A stretch of DNA of 64,000 nucleotides, taken from contig NC_047493.1 in assembly GCF_002079055.1 (NCBI RefSeq), positions 868,001 through 932,000 on the forward strand, read 5' to 3'. The position numbers were made by a program, and so were the translations under genes. The DNA is from Saccharomyces paradoxus. Lineage: Eukaryota > Ascomycota > Saccharomycetes > Saccharomycetales > Saccharomycetaceae. Positions 1 to 9,157 of this stretch are shown here, piece by piece. Positions within the stretch are counted from its first letter, which is position 1, and every line of letters starts with the position of its first letter. A model generated the notes under the pieces. The model made no database searches. It saw nothing but the letters and a program-made list of their open reading frames with translations, and was not told where the DNA came from.

Positions 1-450
1 AATTGTAATATCGCGAACGGTTATTTATCAATAATAAAAGATGAACCAAGCGTGGCACTAAAGGAGTTCGAAACAGTATTGTACTATGACGAAAATAATT
101 TAGATGCCTTGATCGGATTCGCTGAATTAATTTTTCCTGAAGAACTAGGTATAGAGGAAACTAATCTTGAGTGTTATTATACTCTAAGCCTCGATAAAAA
201 ACCAGCTAAGAGGGCCCAACTTACTTTCGTTAATGACACAGACAGGTCAGCAGCGTATGCAAGACTAAAATTCCTATTGGAGTGTGCGATACTAGAATCG
301 ATCGAAGCTTACCATTCCCCAGAGGTTTGGTGGTATTTGTCCCTCATTTACGAAAAGTATCAAGATGACGAATACAAAAATTCTTTATTAAAGTGTATTA
401 AATATCAAGAATTAAATCCCATTCGCTCCCTAAGGTATTGTAATTACTAA
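1..450 (+). CDS. YPP1: YPP1 (YGR198W) C-terminal part, cut by window start
   Basis: The reading frame is open from the first base, so this is the 3' end of a longer gene; 149 codons and a TAA stop are visible. The visible part is helical and TPR-like: an alanine/leucine pattern around VALKEFETVLYYDENNLDAL near the start, and WWYLSLIYEKYQDDEYKNSL near the end. Position (directly before PMT6, same strand) and sequence match the C-terminus of yeast Ypp1, a TTC7-like TPR scaffold that, with Efr3, recruits the PI4-kinase Stt4 to the plasma membrane and acts in endocytosis. That role is known for the family and is not shown by this fragment. No in-frame ATG near base 52 should be taken as a start; codon 18 of the fragment is GTG. 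Confidence 0.85.
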   Translation, partial: NCNIANGYLSIIKDEPSVALKEFETVLYYDENNLDALIGFAELIFPEELGIEETNLECYYTLSLDKKPAKRAQLTFVNDTDRSAAYARLKFLLECAILESIEAYHSPEVWWYLSLIYEKYQDDEYKNSLLKCIKYQELNPIRSLRYCNY

Positions 451-749
451 TGACGCTCCTCCTGATGTACGTGTATATATATTTATATGTGGATACATAT
501 ATGTTCTGGTGGACAGATACTCATAACAAGCATAGAAACTAATGAAGCACCTCTTTATCACACATTTTTTGTCAGTTTTTGTAACAGTATTAAGTTACCC
601 GTATTATCAATGTAATAACATAAGTAATTTGAAAAAGAGCATTAGCAGTAGTCACGTTTCGCGTTGAAGCAATTATTTAGATATCTGTCGTTGAATGTTT
701 AATATAGCAAGCAATAGTCCTATCATAGTTGTTTTTTTATTATTCACCA

Positions 750-3029
750 ATGAGCAAAGCCAAGGTAACGGGGTTTTTGCCAATTGATACTGACGATGAA
801 AGTTTACGTGAACGTCATGTTGATCAATCAAAAGCAAATACCTCTGATATCCAAGGTGAACAATTAGATTGCTCTGACCAACTAGAAAAAGAACATAAGA
901 CAAAAAAAGGCGAACAGTACACTACGTTAAAGATTCTAAGGGATATCATAGGACCCCTTTTATTGACTATATGGTCATTTTATCTAAGATTCAAACGTAT
1001 AGATCAGAACAATTATGTCGTCTGGGATGAGGCTCATTTTGGAAAATTTGGATCATACTATATCAAACATGAGTATTACCATGATGTTCACCCCCCACTA
1101 GGTAAAATGCTTATTGCATTGAGTGAATGGATAGCAGGATTTGATGGTCAATTTGACTTTTCCTCTAATAATGCATATCCTGAAAACGTAAACTTCAAAA
1201 TAATGAGACAATTTAACGCGACGTTTGGCGCTTTATGTACACCAGTAGCTTTCTTCACAGCGAAATGGATGGGATTCAATTATCTTACTGTTTATTTAAT
1301 TGCTACAATGGTAACTTTGGAACATTCATATATTGCCCTGTCAAAATTCATATTACTAGATTCAATGTTGCTTTTTTTCTCGATGACGACGTTTGCTTGT
1401 ATGGTAAAGCTGTATACTTTGAGAAAACAACAAATGACGAGAAAGTGGTCTTTATGGATGTTATTAACGGGGTTATCTATAGGTTGCGTTTGTTCAGTGA
1501 AATGGGTTGGTCTGTTTATCACAGTTGTAGTTGGCCTCTACACATGTATCGAACTATTTTTGCTCTATTGTGATAGTGGATTGCCTAGAATAAAATATTA
1601 CAAACATTGGCTTATCAGAATCATTAATCTGATAGTTATTCCTTTTCTAATCTATCTCTATTGCTTTAAAATCCACTTTGTCTTGTTGTACAAGTCCGGT
1701 ACAGGGGATTCCACCACAAATACGTTATTTCAAATAAACTTAGAGGGAACTCAGATTGAGGCGGGTCCTCGCGATGTAGTATTTGGATCAGAATTGACCA
1801 TAAGATCACATGGCTTAAGCCCAAATCTGCTACATTCACATGTTCAATTATATCCAGAAGGCTCTGGACAGCGCCAAATCACGGGATATGGGTTCGCCGA
1901 TTCTAATAATGTTTGGAAGTTTGAATTCTCTAGGTCTTCTGGATTGGAACTAGACCAGAACGGAACTTTGAATGGCAAAATAATTCCGATAACGGATGGC
2001 ATGGAAGTTCGCCTCAGCCATAAAAATACAGGATCTAGCCTTCACTCGCATGATGTGCCTTCTCACGTCTCTAGAGGGAATTTTGAAGTTTCAGGCTACG
2101 GATCACAAAGTGTTGGAGATGAGAAGGACGATTGGATAATAGAGATTGTAAAACAAATGGACTCACCGAATCCAGCCTATTCTAATGAAAATTCAACTAT
2201 ATTGCATCCAGTTTCTACTTTCTTCAGGTTAAGACACAAAGTTTTGGGTTGTTACTTGGCCTCTACTGGGTTGACATATCCTGCTTGGGGGTTTAAACAA
2301 GCTGAAATTGTCTGCAAGGACTCATGGAGCCGTAGAGATAAATCGACCTGGTGGAATGTAGAGGATCATTGGAACAACAATTTAGAAGCCGCAAAGGATT
2401 ATATTCCACCAAAATCCAATTTTTGGACCGATTTTATTTTAACTAATTTCGCCATGGCCTCCTCTAATAGTGCGTTAGTTCCTGATGAAGATAAATATGA
2501 TAGTTTATCATCTGATGCGTGGGAATGGCCAACGTTGCATAAAGGGCTAAGGATGTGCTCATGGGCAGGATATATCCCTCGATACTACCTTATGGGATCT
2601 CCCTTCAATACCTGGATTTCCACTGCCTCCTTGATCATCTTCCCATTTGTTGTTCTTTTTCTGTTATACCGTTGGAGAAGGCAAACGCTCTATCTCTCAG
2701 ACGACAAAATCTGGCAAGTCGCCATACAAGGCATATTCCCTTTCATTTCTTGGATGACACATTATTTGCCCTTTGTAATGATGGGGAGAGTAACGTATGT
2801 ACATCACTACGTTCCCGCATTATATTTTGCAATCCTCGTGTTCGGATTTGTGATTGATTTCGCTCTGACAAGAGCCCATTGGATTGTCAAATATCCTATC
2901 TATTTGTCATTATTTGGCGGATGCATATACATATACAATCTGTTTGCTCCAATATGTCAGGGTATGCATGGTGATAGAGCGGAATACTCATCTTTGCAAT
3001 GGTTATCCACTTGGGATATCGCATTTTAG
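750..3029 (+). CDS. PMT6: PMT6, protein O-mannosyltransferase
   Basis: A 759-residue GT39-family protein that transfers mannose from dolichyl-phosphate mannose to Ser/Thr of proteins entering the ER. The first ATG of the frame is at 750; the frame is open further up only through a TTG. A hydrophilic N-terminus of about 65 residues is followed by the first TM segment and the luminal loop with the acidic pair D93-E94 (WDEAHFGKFG) and HPPLGKML, the catalytic signature of PMTs. Multiple TM helices follow, then a luminal MIR region (about residues 320-530, several SHxxxYPEGSGQ / GYG type repeats), then a second TM block with TRP/PIRYYLMG-like and HHYVPALYF motifs. The length equals the 759 residues I recall for S. 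cerevisiae Pmt6. It is convergent with ELP2 across about 117 bp. Confidence 0.97.
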   Translation: MSKAKVTGFLPIDTDDESLRERHVDQSKANTSDIQGEQLDCSDQLEKEHKTKKGEQYTTLKILRDIIGPLLLTIWSFYLRFKRIDQNNYVVWDEAHFGKFGSYYIKHEYYHDVHPPLGKMLIALSEWIAGFDGQFDFSSNNAYPENVNFKIMRQFNATFGALCTPVAFFTAKWMGFNYLTVYLIATMVTLEHSYIALSKFILLDSMLLFFSMTTFACMVKLYTLRKQQMTRKWSLWMLLTGLSIGCVCSVKWVGLFITVVVGLYTCIELFLLYCDSGLPRIKYYKHWLIRIINLIVIPFLIYLYCFKIHFVLLYKSGTGDSTTNTLFQINLEGTQIEAGPRDVVFGSELTIRSHGLSPNLLHSHVQLYPEGSGQRQITGYGFADSNNVWKFEFSRSSGLELDQNGTLNGKIIPITDGMEVRLSHKNTGSSLHSHDVPSHVSRGNFEVSGYGSQSVGDEKDDWIIEIVKQMDSPNPAYSNENSTILHPVSTFFRLRHKVLGCYLASTGLTYPAWGFKQAEIVCKDSWSRRDKSTWWNVEDHWNNNLEAAKDYIPPKSNFWTDFILTNFAMASSNSALVPDEDKYDSLSSDAWEWPTLHKGLRMCSWAGYIPRYYLMGSPFNTWISTASLIIFPFVVLFLLYRWRRQTLYLSDDKIWQVAIQGIFPFISWMTHYLPFVMMGRVTYVHHYVPALYFAILVFGFVIDFALTRAHWIVKYPIYLSLFGGCIYIYNLFAPICQGMHGDRAEYSSLQWLSTWDIAF

Positions 3030-3146
3030 CGGAAAAAGAAAATCAATGGCTTTATATAGAATTACAAAAAATTGTAAATAACAACGCCACAAAGGTATTA
3101 ACTTATTCTTCCCTTCTTTTTACATGAGAAATGATACGAACATTGC

Positions 3147-5513
3147 CTATTCATATGCTAATGAGTATATACGGGTGGACAAATCACTGCTTCCTACACC
3201 TAAAAATAGTTTACCGTTTCTCTTTAAATGTGACCACCGCAATCTTGTAATTTTGTCTGCTGGTGTTATATCCTCATTTAGCTGTGTTATTAATTCAAAC
3301 TTGCCAAAAACATAACTGTATAAATAAATTTCACCATTTTCGAGGCCCACCGATATCAAAATCTTGTCTCCTACCATTGTGTCGTGTACGGAAACAGCGG
3401 TGACAGCTTTAGTGTGCTTAATTGATGCTTCCATAACATAATCATCAGTTGGCTCCTTTTGGTGTCTCCATACTTTGACAGTTTTATCCCTGGATGCGGT
3501 AATAAAAACATTACCAAACTCTAATGGTGCCCAATCTGCATCCCAAATAATCCTTGTATGTGGTTTTTCATTTTTGTATCTCAACTCAAAAGTATTATCT
3601 TCTATATTTCTTTCCCAAAGTGCCCATCTTCTGTCTCTACAAACACTCAATAAAAGTTTTCCATCCTTAGAGAATTTTAATCTTGTTATCGTTAGGTTGT
3701 GGAAGGGTAAAGCAGGCTTTATTTCTAACCAATTTTCTGTGCTGAATATTCTGATGACCGCATTTTGAATATTATTTGATCTACAAGCGGAGGCAATTAA
3801 TTTCTGATCTGGAGAAATATCAAGACACGTTATTTCAAAACCATGTCCGTAAAGTTTTTCCACTTCAGGCCATAACAAGTGTCTTTGTAACTGGTCTTCC
3901 ATAGGCGGACATTCTAGTAAGGACAAGGGATCGGTAATATCTGGTGTTACTTTATTACCATCTTCCTCCTCATCGTCACCTTCATTGGTATCATCTTCAC
4001 CAGCCTTGTTAGACAAACCCAACACAGGAACAGTAGCAGATTCAGGCATTTCACTTTTTTCCTCAAATTGAATACCAACAAATTTCTGTAACATTCCAGC
4101 TACCCCTTTAGGTAAATCAAATGATCTCAAAATCTTTTCATCACCACCACTTACAAACCTGGTATCCGTCACTGTCTCAACGCAAATCATATCATAACCA
4201 TGTATTTGTGGTCTAGAAAATTCATGCCAGGTAGCTACTTCCCTTTTCTTCCCACTGGCATCATAAATCCATGGGGCAAAAAGTCTAGTTGTCTGATCCA
4301 GAGAAGTAGCCAATAAGTACTCACCACTAGGAGACCAAGCAACGTCCGTCACATCCTTCGTGGCACCGGATATGCCCAATCTTTGATCGCAAATAATATT
4401 ATCCTTTGTACTCCACATCCTCCAAGACCCAGTCTTACCATTGGTCAAATAGAAATCTATTTCATCATAAGTAAACCACAGACAGGACCAAAAACCGCCA
4501 GAGGAACCAGTAGCAGTTGAGGCACCTTTTGAAGATATTTCACCTAATCGCAGGCCACACACCCAAATACCGGAAGTCTCATCAGGTTCCCACACCATCA
4601 ATGAAGTATCAGCGGTGGCAGCTAACAGTTGTAAGCGAGTTTCGTGCCACTGAAGAGATGAAATCCAATCATCATGACCCATAATTAAAGCTTCAAAATT
4701 TATTCCCACTCTCAATTCATCATCAATTTGAAATTTGTACTGTTTATTACTCAACAGTGTCAACTTCTTTGGATCCTCTTCAGAGTCATCAATCAAATCG
4801 TTAATCCTGATTCTCCACAATCTAATATAACGATCCTGAGAGCCAGAGCATAATAAATAATCACCTGGGGTTTCCTGATGACGGAAGGCCAAGGACTTAA
4901 CCCAGTCTTCATGACCTTCTAATTCTGCAACCACTTGACACTTTTCAATGCCGGAATTACTTAGGATGAAAGATGCGATAAAAACGTTCACATTGGTACC
5001 TCCAATGGCAAGTAAGTACTTGCTTTCTTTAACTTTTGACAAAGATAAACACAGTGGGTAGAAGAAACCCTTTTTTATGATAAATTCGTGAGCAAGACTA
5101 AACTCGTCATTTTGTGTATTCTGTGTCCATATAGTGATAGTACCATCAGCACAACCGACCGAAATAAGGTTCGGTAAACCGGTCAATGCCACAATCGTCT
5201 TCGAATAATGTTTAATAGTTTGGATACATTGTAAGTGCGAGTAATCGGTGAATTTCCAGACCTTAACGTGATGATCCTCAGATGCAGAAACCATAAAGTC
5301 TGAGTCTGGGATGAACCTCACACAAGTCACTTCAGCTTCGTGGCCTTTCAAAGTGGCGTAAACACCTTGATTATTTGGTTCAATGGGGTTCCATAATGCA
5401 ATAGTTTTACCTGCCCCAAATGCGACGATTTTCTTAACTTTATGTAGGTCGCTAACCTGTGTTTGCTTGTTGGCCCCTATGAAAATGGCTTCGGCAGTAA
5501 TGTTTTCCGCCAT
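3147..5513 (-). CDS. ELP2: ELP2, Elongator WD40 subunit
   Basis: A 788-residue protein made almost entirely of WD40 repeats, as expected for Elp2, which folds as two seven-bladed propellers and sits in the Elp123 core of Elongator (tRNA wobble-uridine modification). Clear repeats include one near residues 58-87 ending in DHHVKVW, one around 200-235 (GHEDWVKSLAF ... DRYIRLW), one near 280-310 (GHDDWISSLQW) and C-terminal ones ending in DKTVKVWRH. An acidic insertion (GDDEEEDGN, about residues 510-520) separates the propellers. The start codon at 5511-5513 is the first ATG of the frame. A GTCACGTG motif lies about 160 bp upstream. Confidence 0.97.
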   Translation of the reverse strand: MAENITAEAIFIGANKQTQVSDLHKVKKIVAFGAGKTIALWNPIEPNNQGVYATLKGHEAEVTCVRFIPDSDFMVSASEDHHVKVWKFTDYSHLQCIQTIKHYSKTIVALTGLPNLISVGCADGTITIWTQNTQNDEFSLAHEFIIKKGFFYPLCLSLSKVKESKYLLAIGGTNVNVFIASFILSNSGIEKCQVVAELEGHEDWVKSLAFRHQETPGDYLLCSGSQDRYIRLWRIRINDLIDDSEEDPKKLTLLSNKQYKFQIDDELRVGINFEALIMGHDDWISSLQWHETRLQLLAATADTSLMVWEPDETSGIWVCGLRLGEISSKGASTATGSSGGFWSCLWFTYDEIDFYLTNGKTGSWRMWSTKDNIICDQRLGISGATKDVTDVAWSPSGEYLLATSLDQTTRLFAPWIYDASGKKREVATWHEFSRPQIHGYDMICVETVTDTRFVSGGDEKILRSFDLPKGVAGMLQKFVGIQFEEKSEMPESATVPVLGLSNKAGEDDTNEGDDEEEDGNKVTPDITDPLSLLECPPMEDQLQRHLLWPEVEKLYGHGFEITCLDISPDQKLIASACRSNNIQNAVIRIFSTENWLEIKPALPFHNLTITRLKFSKDGKLLLSVCRDRRWALWERNIEDNTFELRYKNEKPHTRIIWDADWAPLEFGNVFITASRDKTVKVWRHQKEPTDDYVMEASIKHTKAVTAVSVHDTMVGDKILISVGLENGEIYLYSYVFGKFELITQLNEDITPADKITRLRWSHLKRNGKLFLGVGSSDLSTRIYSLAYE

Positions 5514-5671
5514 GATTATAGCACGCTAGTGTATAAAGTTCCCGTAAGAATTGGGGTAGATGTGCGAATAAATTCATTAGTCTATATATGCAATTGTAAG
5601 CTATCAGCCCATCGCTTAATATGAAAAGAAGAAAATTTTTCATTTTTTTTTTAGTATCGGACAGTTTCTCA

Positions 5672-5679
5672 GTCACGTG
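5672..5679. promoter_or_regulatory. GTCACGTG, Cbf1/centromere-element-I type E-box
   Basis: A full GTCACGTG octamer lies in the 252-bp gap between the ELP2 start (5513) and the 3' end of YGR201C (5766), about 160 bp upstream of ELP2. RTCACRTG is the known Cbf1 consensus, also bound by other bHLH factors. Occupancy is inferred. Confidence 0.45.
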
Positions 5680-5765
5680 GAAACGGCTGAAAAGCTCAAT
5701 AAGAACGAAATCGCTACAAAGAAACGCCCAGAGTATGAGTTATACAATGTGTATACAATGTATTC

Positions 5766-6443
5766 TTATTTATTAGGTTGCATAGCAGTCTCGCACATTT
5801 GGAAGCTCTCAAACTCACCTTCGAAAAAACGGGAATTAATCACTTGATTAAACCACCGCGTAACCTCAGGATGCTTGGACCTCCATGTTTCATCGAAAAT
5901 ACTTATGAACCCTAACGAAAAAGCGGCTGCTGAGATTAGATCAGCAAGAGTTTCGTGGTCGTCGCAGACAAGGAATTGCTGTTTCTTCAATCTTCTCTCG
6001 TAAAGCGAAACGATGGTGTCGACGTTCTCCCTTGCGACGTTAAATTCAGTGGCATTGTATGGCTTTGTACCAATTAGAGGGAAAAATACCTCGCACACCT
6101 CGTTCAAAAAATCACTGTTGGAGAGCGATTCCCATCTTAGAATATCCGCACGTGTTTTGAAGTCATCTTCGGGCCCCAACAACTGGCGAACGGCTTCCTT
6201 GTCGCTCGACAGGTGGATCAAGTAGTAATCAATGGCCATTGCCTCTGTAAGCGTCCACTCATCATGCGGACCTACAAAGGTGGGGTACTTACCCCAGGGA
6301 AACTCCCTTTCGTACAGTTGCTGGGCGTCGCTGGGATCAGCGAGCTTCACATCCAGTCTCAAGGAACGCACCAAACCCCTTGGCACGATGGTCCTAATCA
6401 ACCTTCTCTCTTTCAAATCAGTAAACAGTGTCCCGTCAGACAT
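5766..6443 (-). CDS. YGR201C, GST-like protein related to eEF1B-gamma
   Basis: A 225-residue protein with a glutathione-S-transferase-like architecture. An N-terminal thioredoxin-like part (RTIVPRGLVRSLRLDVKL, REFPWGKYPTFVG) is followed by a helical C-terminal domain (TLTEAMAIDYYLIHL, then LVCDDHETLADLISAAAFSLGF and RWFNQVINSRFF). The sequence resembles the GST-like N-terminus of translation factor eEF1B-gamma (Tef3/Tef4) but lacks the eEF1B-gamma C-terminal domain. I recall no established function for the S. cerevisiae ortholog, so an enzymatic or translational role is unproven. The first ATG at 6441-6443 is used. Confidence 0.93.
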   Translation of the reverse strand: MSDGTLFTDLKERRLIRTIVPRGLVRSLRLDVKLADPSDAQQLYEREFPWGKYPTFVGPHDEWTLTEAMAIDYYLIHLSSDKEAVRQLLGPEDDFKTRADILRWESLSNSDFLNEVCEVFFPLIGTKPYNATEFNVARENVDTIVSLYERRLKKQQFLVCDDHETLADLISAAAFSLGFISIFDETWRSKHPEVTRWFNQVINSRFFEGEFESFQMCETAMQPNK

Positions 6444-6688
6444 CTATGGTTTTCCTATACTAGGATGTCGAAATTGATGATGAGCAACATTCAAGTTCGT
6501 TGCGCATCGTACATCTATGTTTATATAAGGGGTGAAGTCGTTTGAAGGTGCGGCTGTTAAAGGGATGGATACGCTACAGGAAAAACAGCTTTTTATCTTG
6601 TTATATCTTTAAATATGTACATACGCTTTTGTATAGGTGGAGACGGTAAATAAGGGTTGAAGGGGGAGAAGGAGAATGGTGAGGGGGC

Positions 6689-7981
6689 TCAGTTCGCAGA
6701 TTGTTTCTTCTTTTGTGTTAAATTTTCCAAAGTTAACCTATCGTTGTCATCGTCATCGTCACTGGGAGGCGTTGAGTTAGTGTTTGAATCTGAATCTGAA
6801 TTCGTGTTTGTATTGTTGGAATTCGTGTCCTCATCATCTTCCTGGCTGAAAAGACTTCCGTTCTCATTCGATGATTTAGCAGTGGAATTTTCGCCCGTAA
6901 ATTCGTTGGCAAATTCTGTAGCGGGAGACGCTTCCCTGATTAGTTTCCTAGTAAACGGATCATCCAAAAAATTCTGTTTTCTTTGTCGTTGGTTTTGTTT
7001 CTTTAACTCATTGCCTATTAACTTGGAGTAAAGTTTTTTGCCCAAAGTTTTCTTTAGCAAGATTTCACGCACTTCGAAATACAAGTCTCTGGAGGCGTTA
7101 TTCAGATTTGTCTGGTTTTTCTTGAAATATGACCTAAATTCATTGATGTGTTTCTTGAACTCTAATTCGTTTTTTTTCAACCAAGAAACGTTCAGTTCCT
7201 GTCTGGTGGCCCCCCTTGCAAAATTTCTCATCAAATATTTGTCATAGTCTCTGATGATCTTCGTGATGATATCACTTGTGGAAACACCGTCCGTTCTTTG
7301 GGTAGTCAAAAATTTACCCATCTCTTTTATTGGCTTGTAAATATCGTCGCTGTCGGCACTAACGTAAGGAATGTCGTCGTGAGCCACGTAGTCGATCTTG
7401 TGCTCCAACAAGAATTCTGGAGTAACACACCAAGGAGCGTTAGGCACAACTTCGTCAACCCATTTGCAGTGCGTTAAAGTCTCGCAACGCTGCTTATCGG
7501 TCAGTACAGTCAAACCTTTTAATTTGTGAGTAATTTTATCGCTAGGCACACCGACTATCAGTGTCACATTAGGGAATGCCTTCTTGCACTGTTCCAGTTG
7601 CTTCATGTGGCCGAGGTGGAAAAGATCAAAAACACCATCTGCATATATCCTGATGGGTCTATCTGTTGGAGGTAAATTGAATCTGAAACCCTTTGGACGG
7701 TACTTGCGCAGTTCCTTGGGCAGTTCGTTAGTGTAACGAGCTTCGTTTTCTTCAAACTCTTTCGTCAACCGACGACGCTTCCGGGGAGTAAGCTGTGTCT
7801 CCTTATTTTCATCTTGGTGCTTACCTTCATCTTTATGCTCGTTGTCCTGCTCTTCCTGCTCTTCCTGCTCTTCCGTTTCCTCATGCTGCCTTTTATTTTT
7901 ATTTTTTTTAAATAGGTTTGATAGCGAAGAGTTAGAAAGCTTGGCCCTAATCGAGGACTTCCCTGTTGTTGGGTTTGCCAT
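6689..7981 (-). CDS. PCT1: PCT1, CTP:phosphocholine cytidylyltransferase
   Basis: A 430-residue enzyme making CDP-choline from CTP and phosphocholine, the rate-limiting step of the Kennedy pathway for phosphatidylcholine. The cytidylyltransferase fold starts near residue 108 (RPIRIYADGVFDLFHLGH), with the nucleotide-binding HLGH at 122-125 and the second signature QRTDGVSTSD around residue 245. The basic run PRKRRR (66-71) can act as a nuclear signal. A helical region around 260-330 is the likely membrane-binding part, and the tail is Ser/Asn/Asp-rich. An in-frame 9-bp tandem repeat gives three Glu-Glu-Gln units near residues 37-45. The S. cerevisiae protein is 424 residues as I recall, six shorter, which would fit two fewer repeat units. 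Confidence 0.96.
   Translation of the reverse strand: MANPTTGKSSIRAKLSNSSLSNLFKKNKNKRQHEETEEQEEQEEQDNEHKDEGKHQDENKETQLTPRKRRRLTKEFEENEARYTNELPKELRKYRPKGFRFNLPPTDRPIRIYADGVFDLFHLGHMKQLEQCKKAFPNVTLIVGVPSDKITHKLKGLTVLTDKQRCETLTHCKWVDEVVPNAPWCVTPEFLLEHKIDYVAHDDIPYVSADSDDIYKPIKEMGKFLTTQRTDGVSTSDIITKIIRDYDKYLMRNFARGATRQELNVSWLKKNELEFKKHINEFRSYFKKNQTNLNNASRDLYFEVREILLKKTLGKKLYSKLIGNELKKQNQRQRKQNFLDDPFTRKLIREASPATEFANEFTGENSTAKSSNENGSLFSQEDDEDTNSNNTNTNSDSDSNTNSTPPSDDDDDNDRLTLENLTQKKKQSAN
7845..7871 (-). repeat. 9-bp tandem repeat in PCT1 (3 units)
   Basis: The unit TCCTGCTCT (plus strand) is present three times head to tail and encodes Glu-Glu-Gln repeats in the acidic N-terminal region of PCT1. It stays in frame, so unit number changes only alter protein length. 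Confidence 0.85.
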
Positions 7982-8458
7982 TTTTCTTTGTGTCTCCTAT
8001 GCTTTGTACTACCAAGAGAGAATAGCAAGAGTGAAATTTGAATTTTAAACAATACAGTAAAGAGAAGGGACTGGCGTATGCAAGAAAGGGGAATGGCGTA
8101 GAAAATACAAGAACGGCAGATGAAACAAAAGTAACAGATGACAATAAGCGTACTAAGCCAAAACCACATATAAATCAAACTTGATAAAAAGCGTAAGAAA
8201 CGAAGCGTAAAAAGGTAAGAAAAAGAACGACTATATAACGATAGGCCTTGGACTCATTTTTTTTTCTTCCTACATGCAAACGACATAATACGGGTAATAC
8301 AATCCCATTTTTTTGGTTCTTACATTTCCTTTTTTTTTACCTTTATTTTTTTCTGGCTGTCGGTAGGCTTTTTACTTCCACCGCACATACAGTTTTCAGT
8401 GCAGTACGGATAACTGTGCGGCCAGATTGAAGCAAAAAAGAAGTCAACTGCAAAAAAA
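7982..8458. other. PCT1-YCH1 divergent intergenic region
   Basis: 477 bp between two divergent starts. The right half has T-rich tracts. The last 80 bp carry an imperfect inverted repeat (8381-8421). There is no ATG-initiated frame of note; the apparent frames here begin with TTG or are fragments. Confidence 0.6.
8381..8421. repeat. Imperfect inverted repeat just upstream of YCH1
   Basis: The left arm CCGCACATACAGTT and right arm AACTGTGCGG are complementary over ten pairs with a 3-base bulge (TAC) and a loop of about 17 bases. The right arm ends 37 bases before the YCH1 ATG, so the hairpin would lie in the promoter or 5' leader. Confidence 0.5.
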
Positions 8459-8905
8459 ATGGACTCGTATTCGATAACAAACGTAAAATATCTGGACCCT
8501 AGCGAATTGCATCGTTGGATGCAGGAAGGACATACCACTACGCTAAGGGAGCCCTTCCAGGTGGTAGACGTGCGAGGCTCAGATTATATGGGGGGCCATA
8601 TCAAGGACGGATGGCACTTCGCCTACTCGCGCCTCAAGCAGGATCCGGAGTACTTACGTGAGCTAAAGCACAAACTGTTGCAAAAGCAAGCGGAAGGCCA
8701 CGAACCGCTCAATGTGGTTTTCCACTGTATGTTATCGCAGCAGCGCGGACCATCTGCAGCGATGCTGCTTCTTCGGTCGCTTGACACGGAAGAACTTCCT
8801 CGGTGTCGTCTATGGGTGTTACGCGGCGGTTTCTCATGTTGGCAATCCGTATACGGTGACGACGAAGGCGTCACCGTGGGTTACCTCCCTGATCTGTGGC
8901 GTTAA
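8459..8905 (+). CDS. YCH1: YCH1, rhodanese/Cdc25-type phosphatase
   Basis: A 148-residue single-domain rhodanese/Cdc25-like protein. The VVDVRG-x-DYMGGHIKDGWH segment (residues 35-52) is the CH2A-like region. The active-site loop HCMLSQQR places the nucleophile at C90 and the arginine at R96 (CX5R). This seven-residue loop is the Cdc25 type, which accommodates phosphate, so a phosphatase is more likely than a sulfurtransferase. Its physiological substrate is not known to me. The ATG at 8459 is the first in the frame, and the length is typical for the family. Confidence 0.95.
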   Translation: MDSYSITNVKYLDPSELHRWMQEGHTTTLREPFQVVDVRGSDYMGGHIKDGWHFAYSRLKQDPEYLRELKHKLLQKQAEGHEPLNVVFHCMLSQQRGPSAAMLLLRSLDTEELPRCRLWVLRGGFSCWQSVYGDDEGVTVGYLPDLWR

Positions 8906-8943
8906 CCGCAATTGCGCAATTTCACATGATCAGATCTGGGCCA

Positions 8944-8949
8944 TGACTC
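8944..8949. promoter_or_regulatory. TGACTC element upstream of ADE3
   Basis: TGACTC lies 209-214 bp before the ADE3 ATG. It is the core bound by Gcn4 and Bas1, which are known to control purine and one-carbon genes including ADE3. Use in vivo is inferred. Confidence 0.6.
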
Positions 8950-9053
8950 TTCCCGGTGAGATTTTTTGTTCTTTTTTTTCTTTATCTCTTTCGCACTGTA
9001 GTCAGTCATTCATTCATCATATACGCGCTCTCCATAATTCCGTAACTTTTTAT

Positions 9054-9061
9054 TATATATA
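9054..9061 (+). promoter_or_regulatory. TATA box of ADE3
   Basis: TATATATA matches TATAWAWR and lies about 100 bp upstream of the ADE3 start codon, in the expected window for a yeast TATA element. Confidence 0.6.
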
Positions 9062-9157
9062 GACTCGTTTACAATACAACAATAGCGACACCATTCAATT
9101 AAACTTGTAAGACCAAGTAAGGAGACTAAGACAACAGCACAAGTCAAATAAGAAATC

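Noticed and set aside
729-749. N-terminal extensions of PMT6 (729), SLI1 (20167), RSM27 (25316), CCH1 (27805), AMA1 (47838), DIE2 (50088), BNS1 (54630), PHB2 (56233) and YHB1 (62612)
   Set aside because: All begin with TTG or GTG; the first ATG in each frame gives the length expected for the family.
7765-8178. 137-codon minus-strand frame covering the PCT1 start
   Set aside because: Overlaps the well-supported PCT1 N-terminus in another frame; its basic repeats come from the Glu-Glu-Gln repeat read out of frame.
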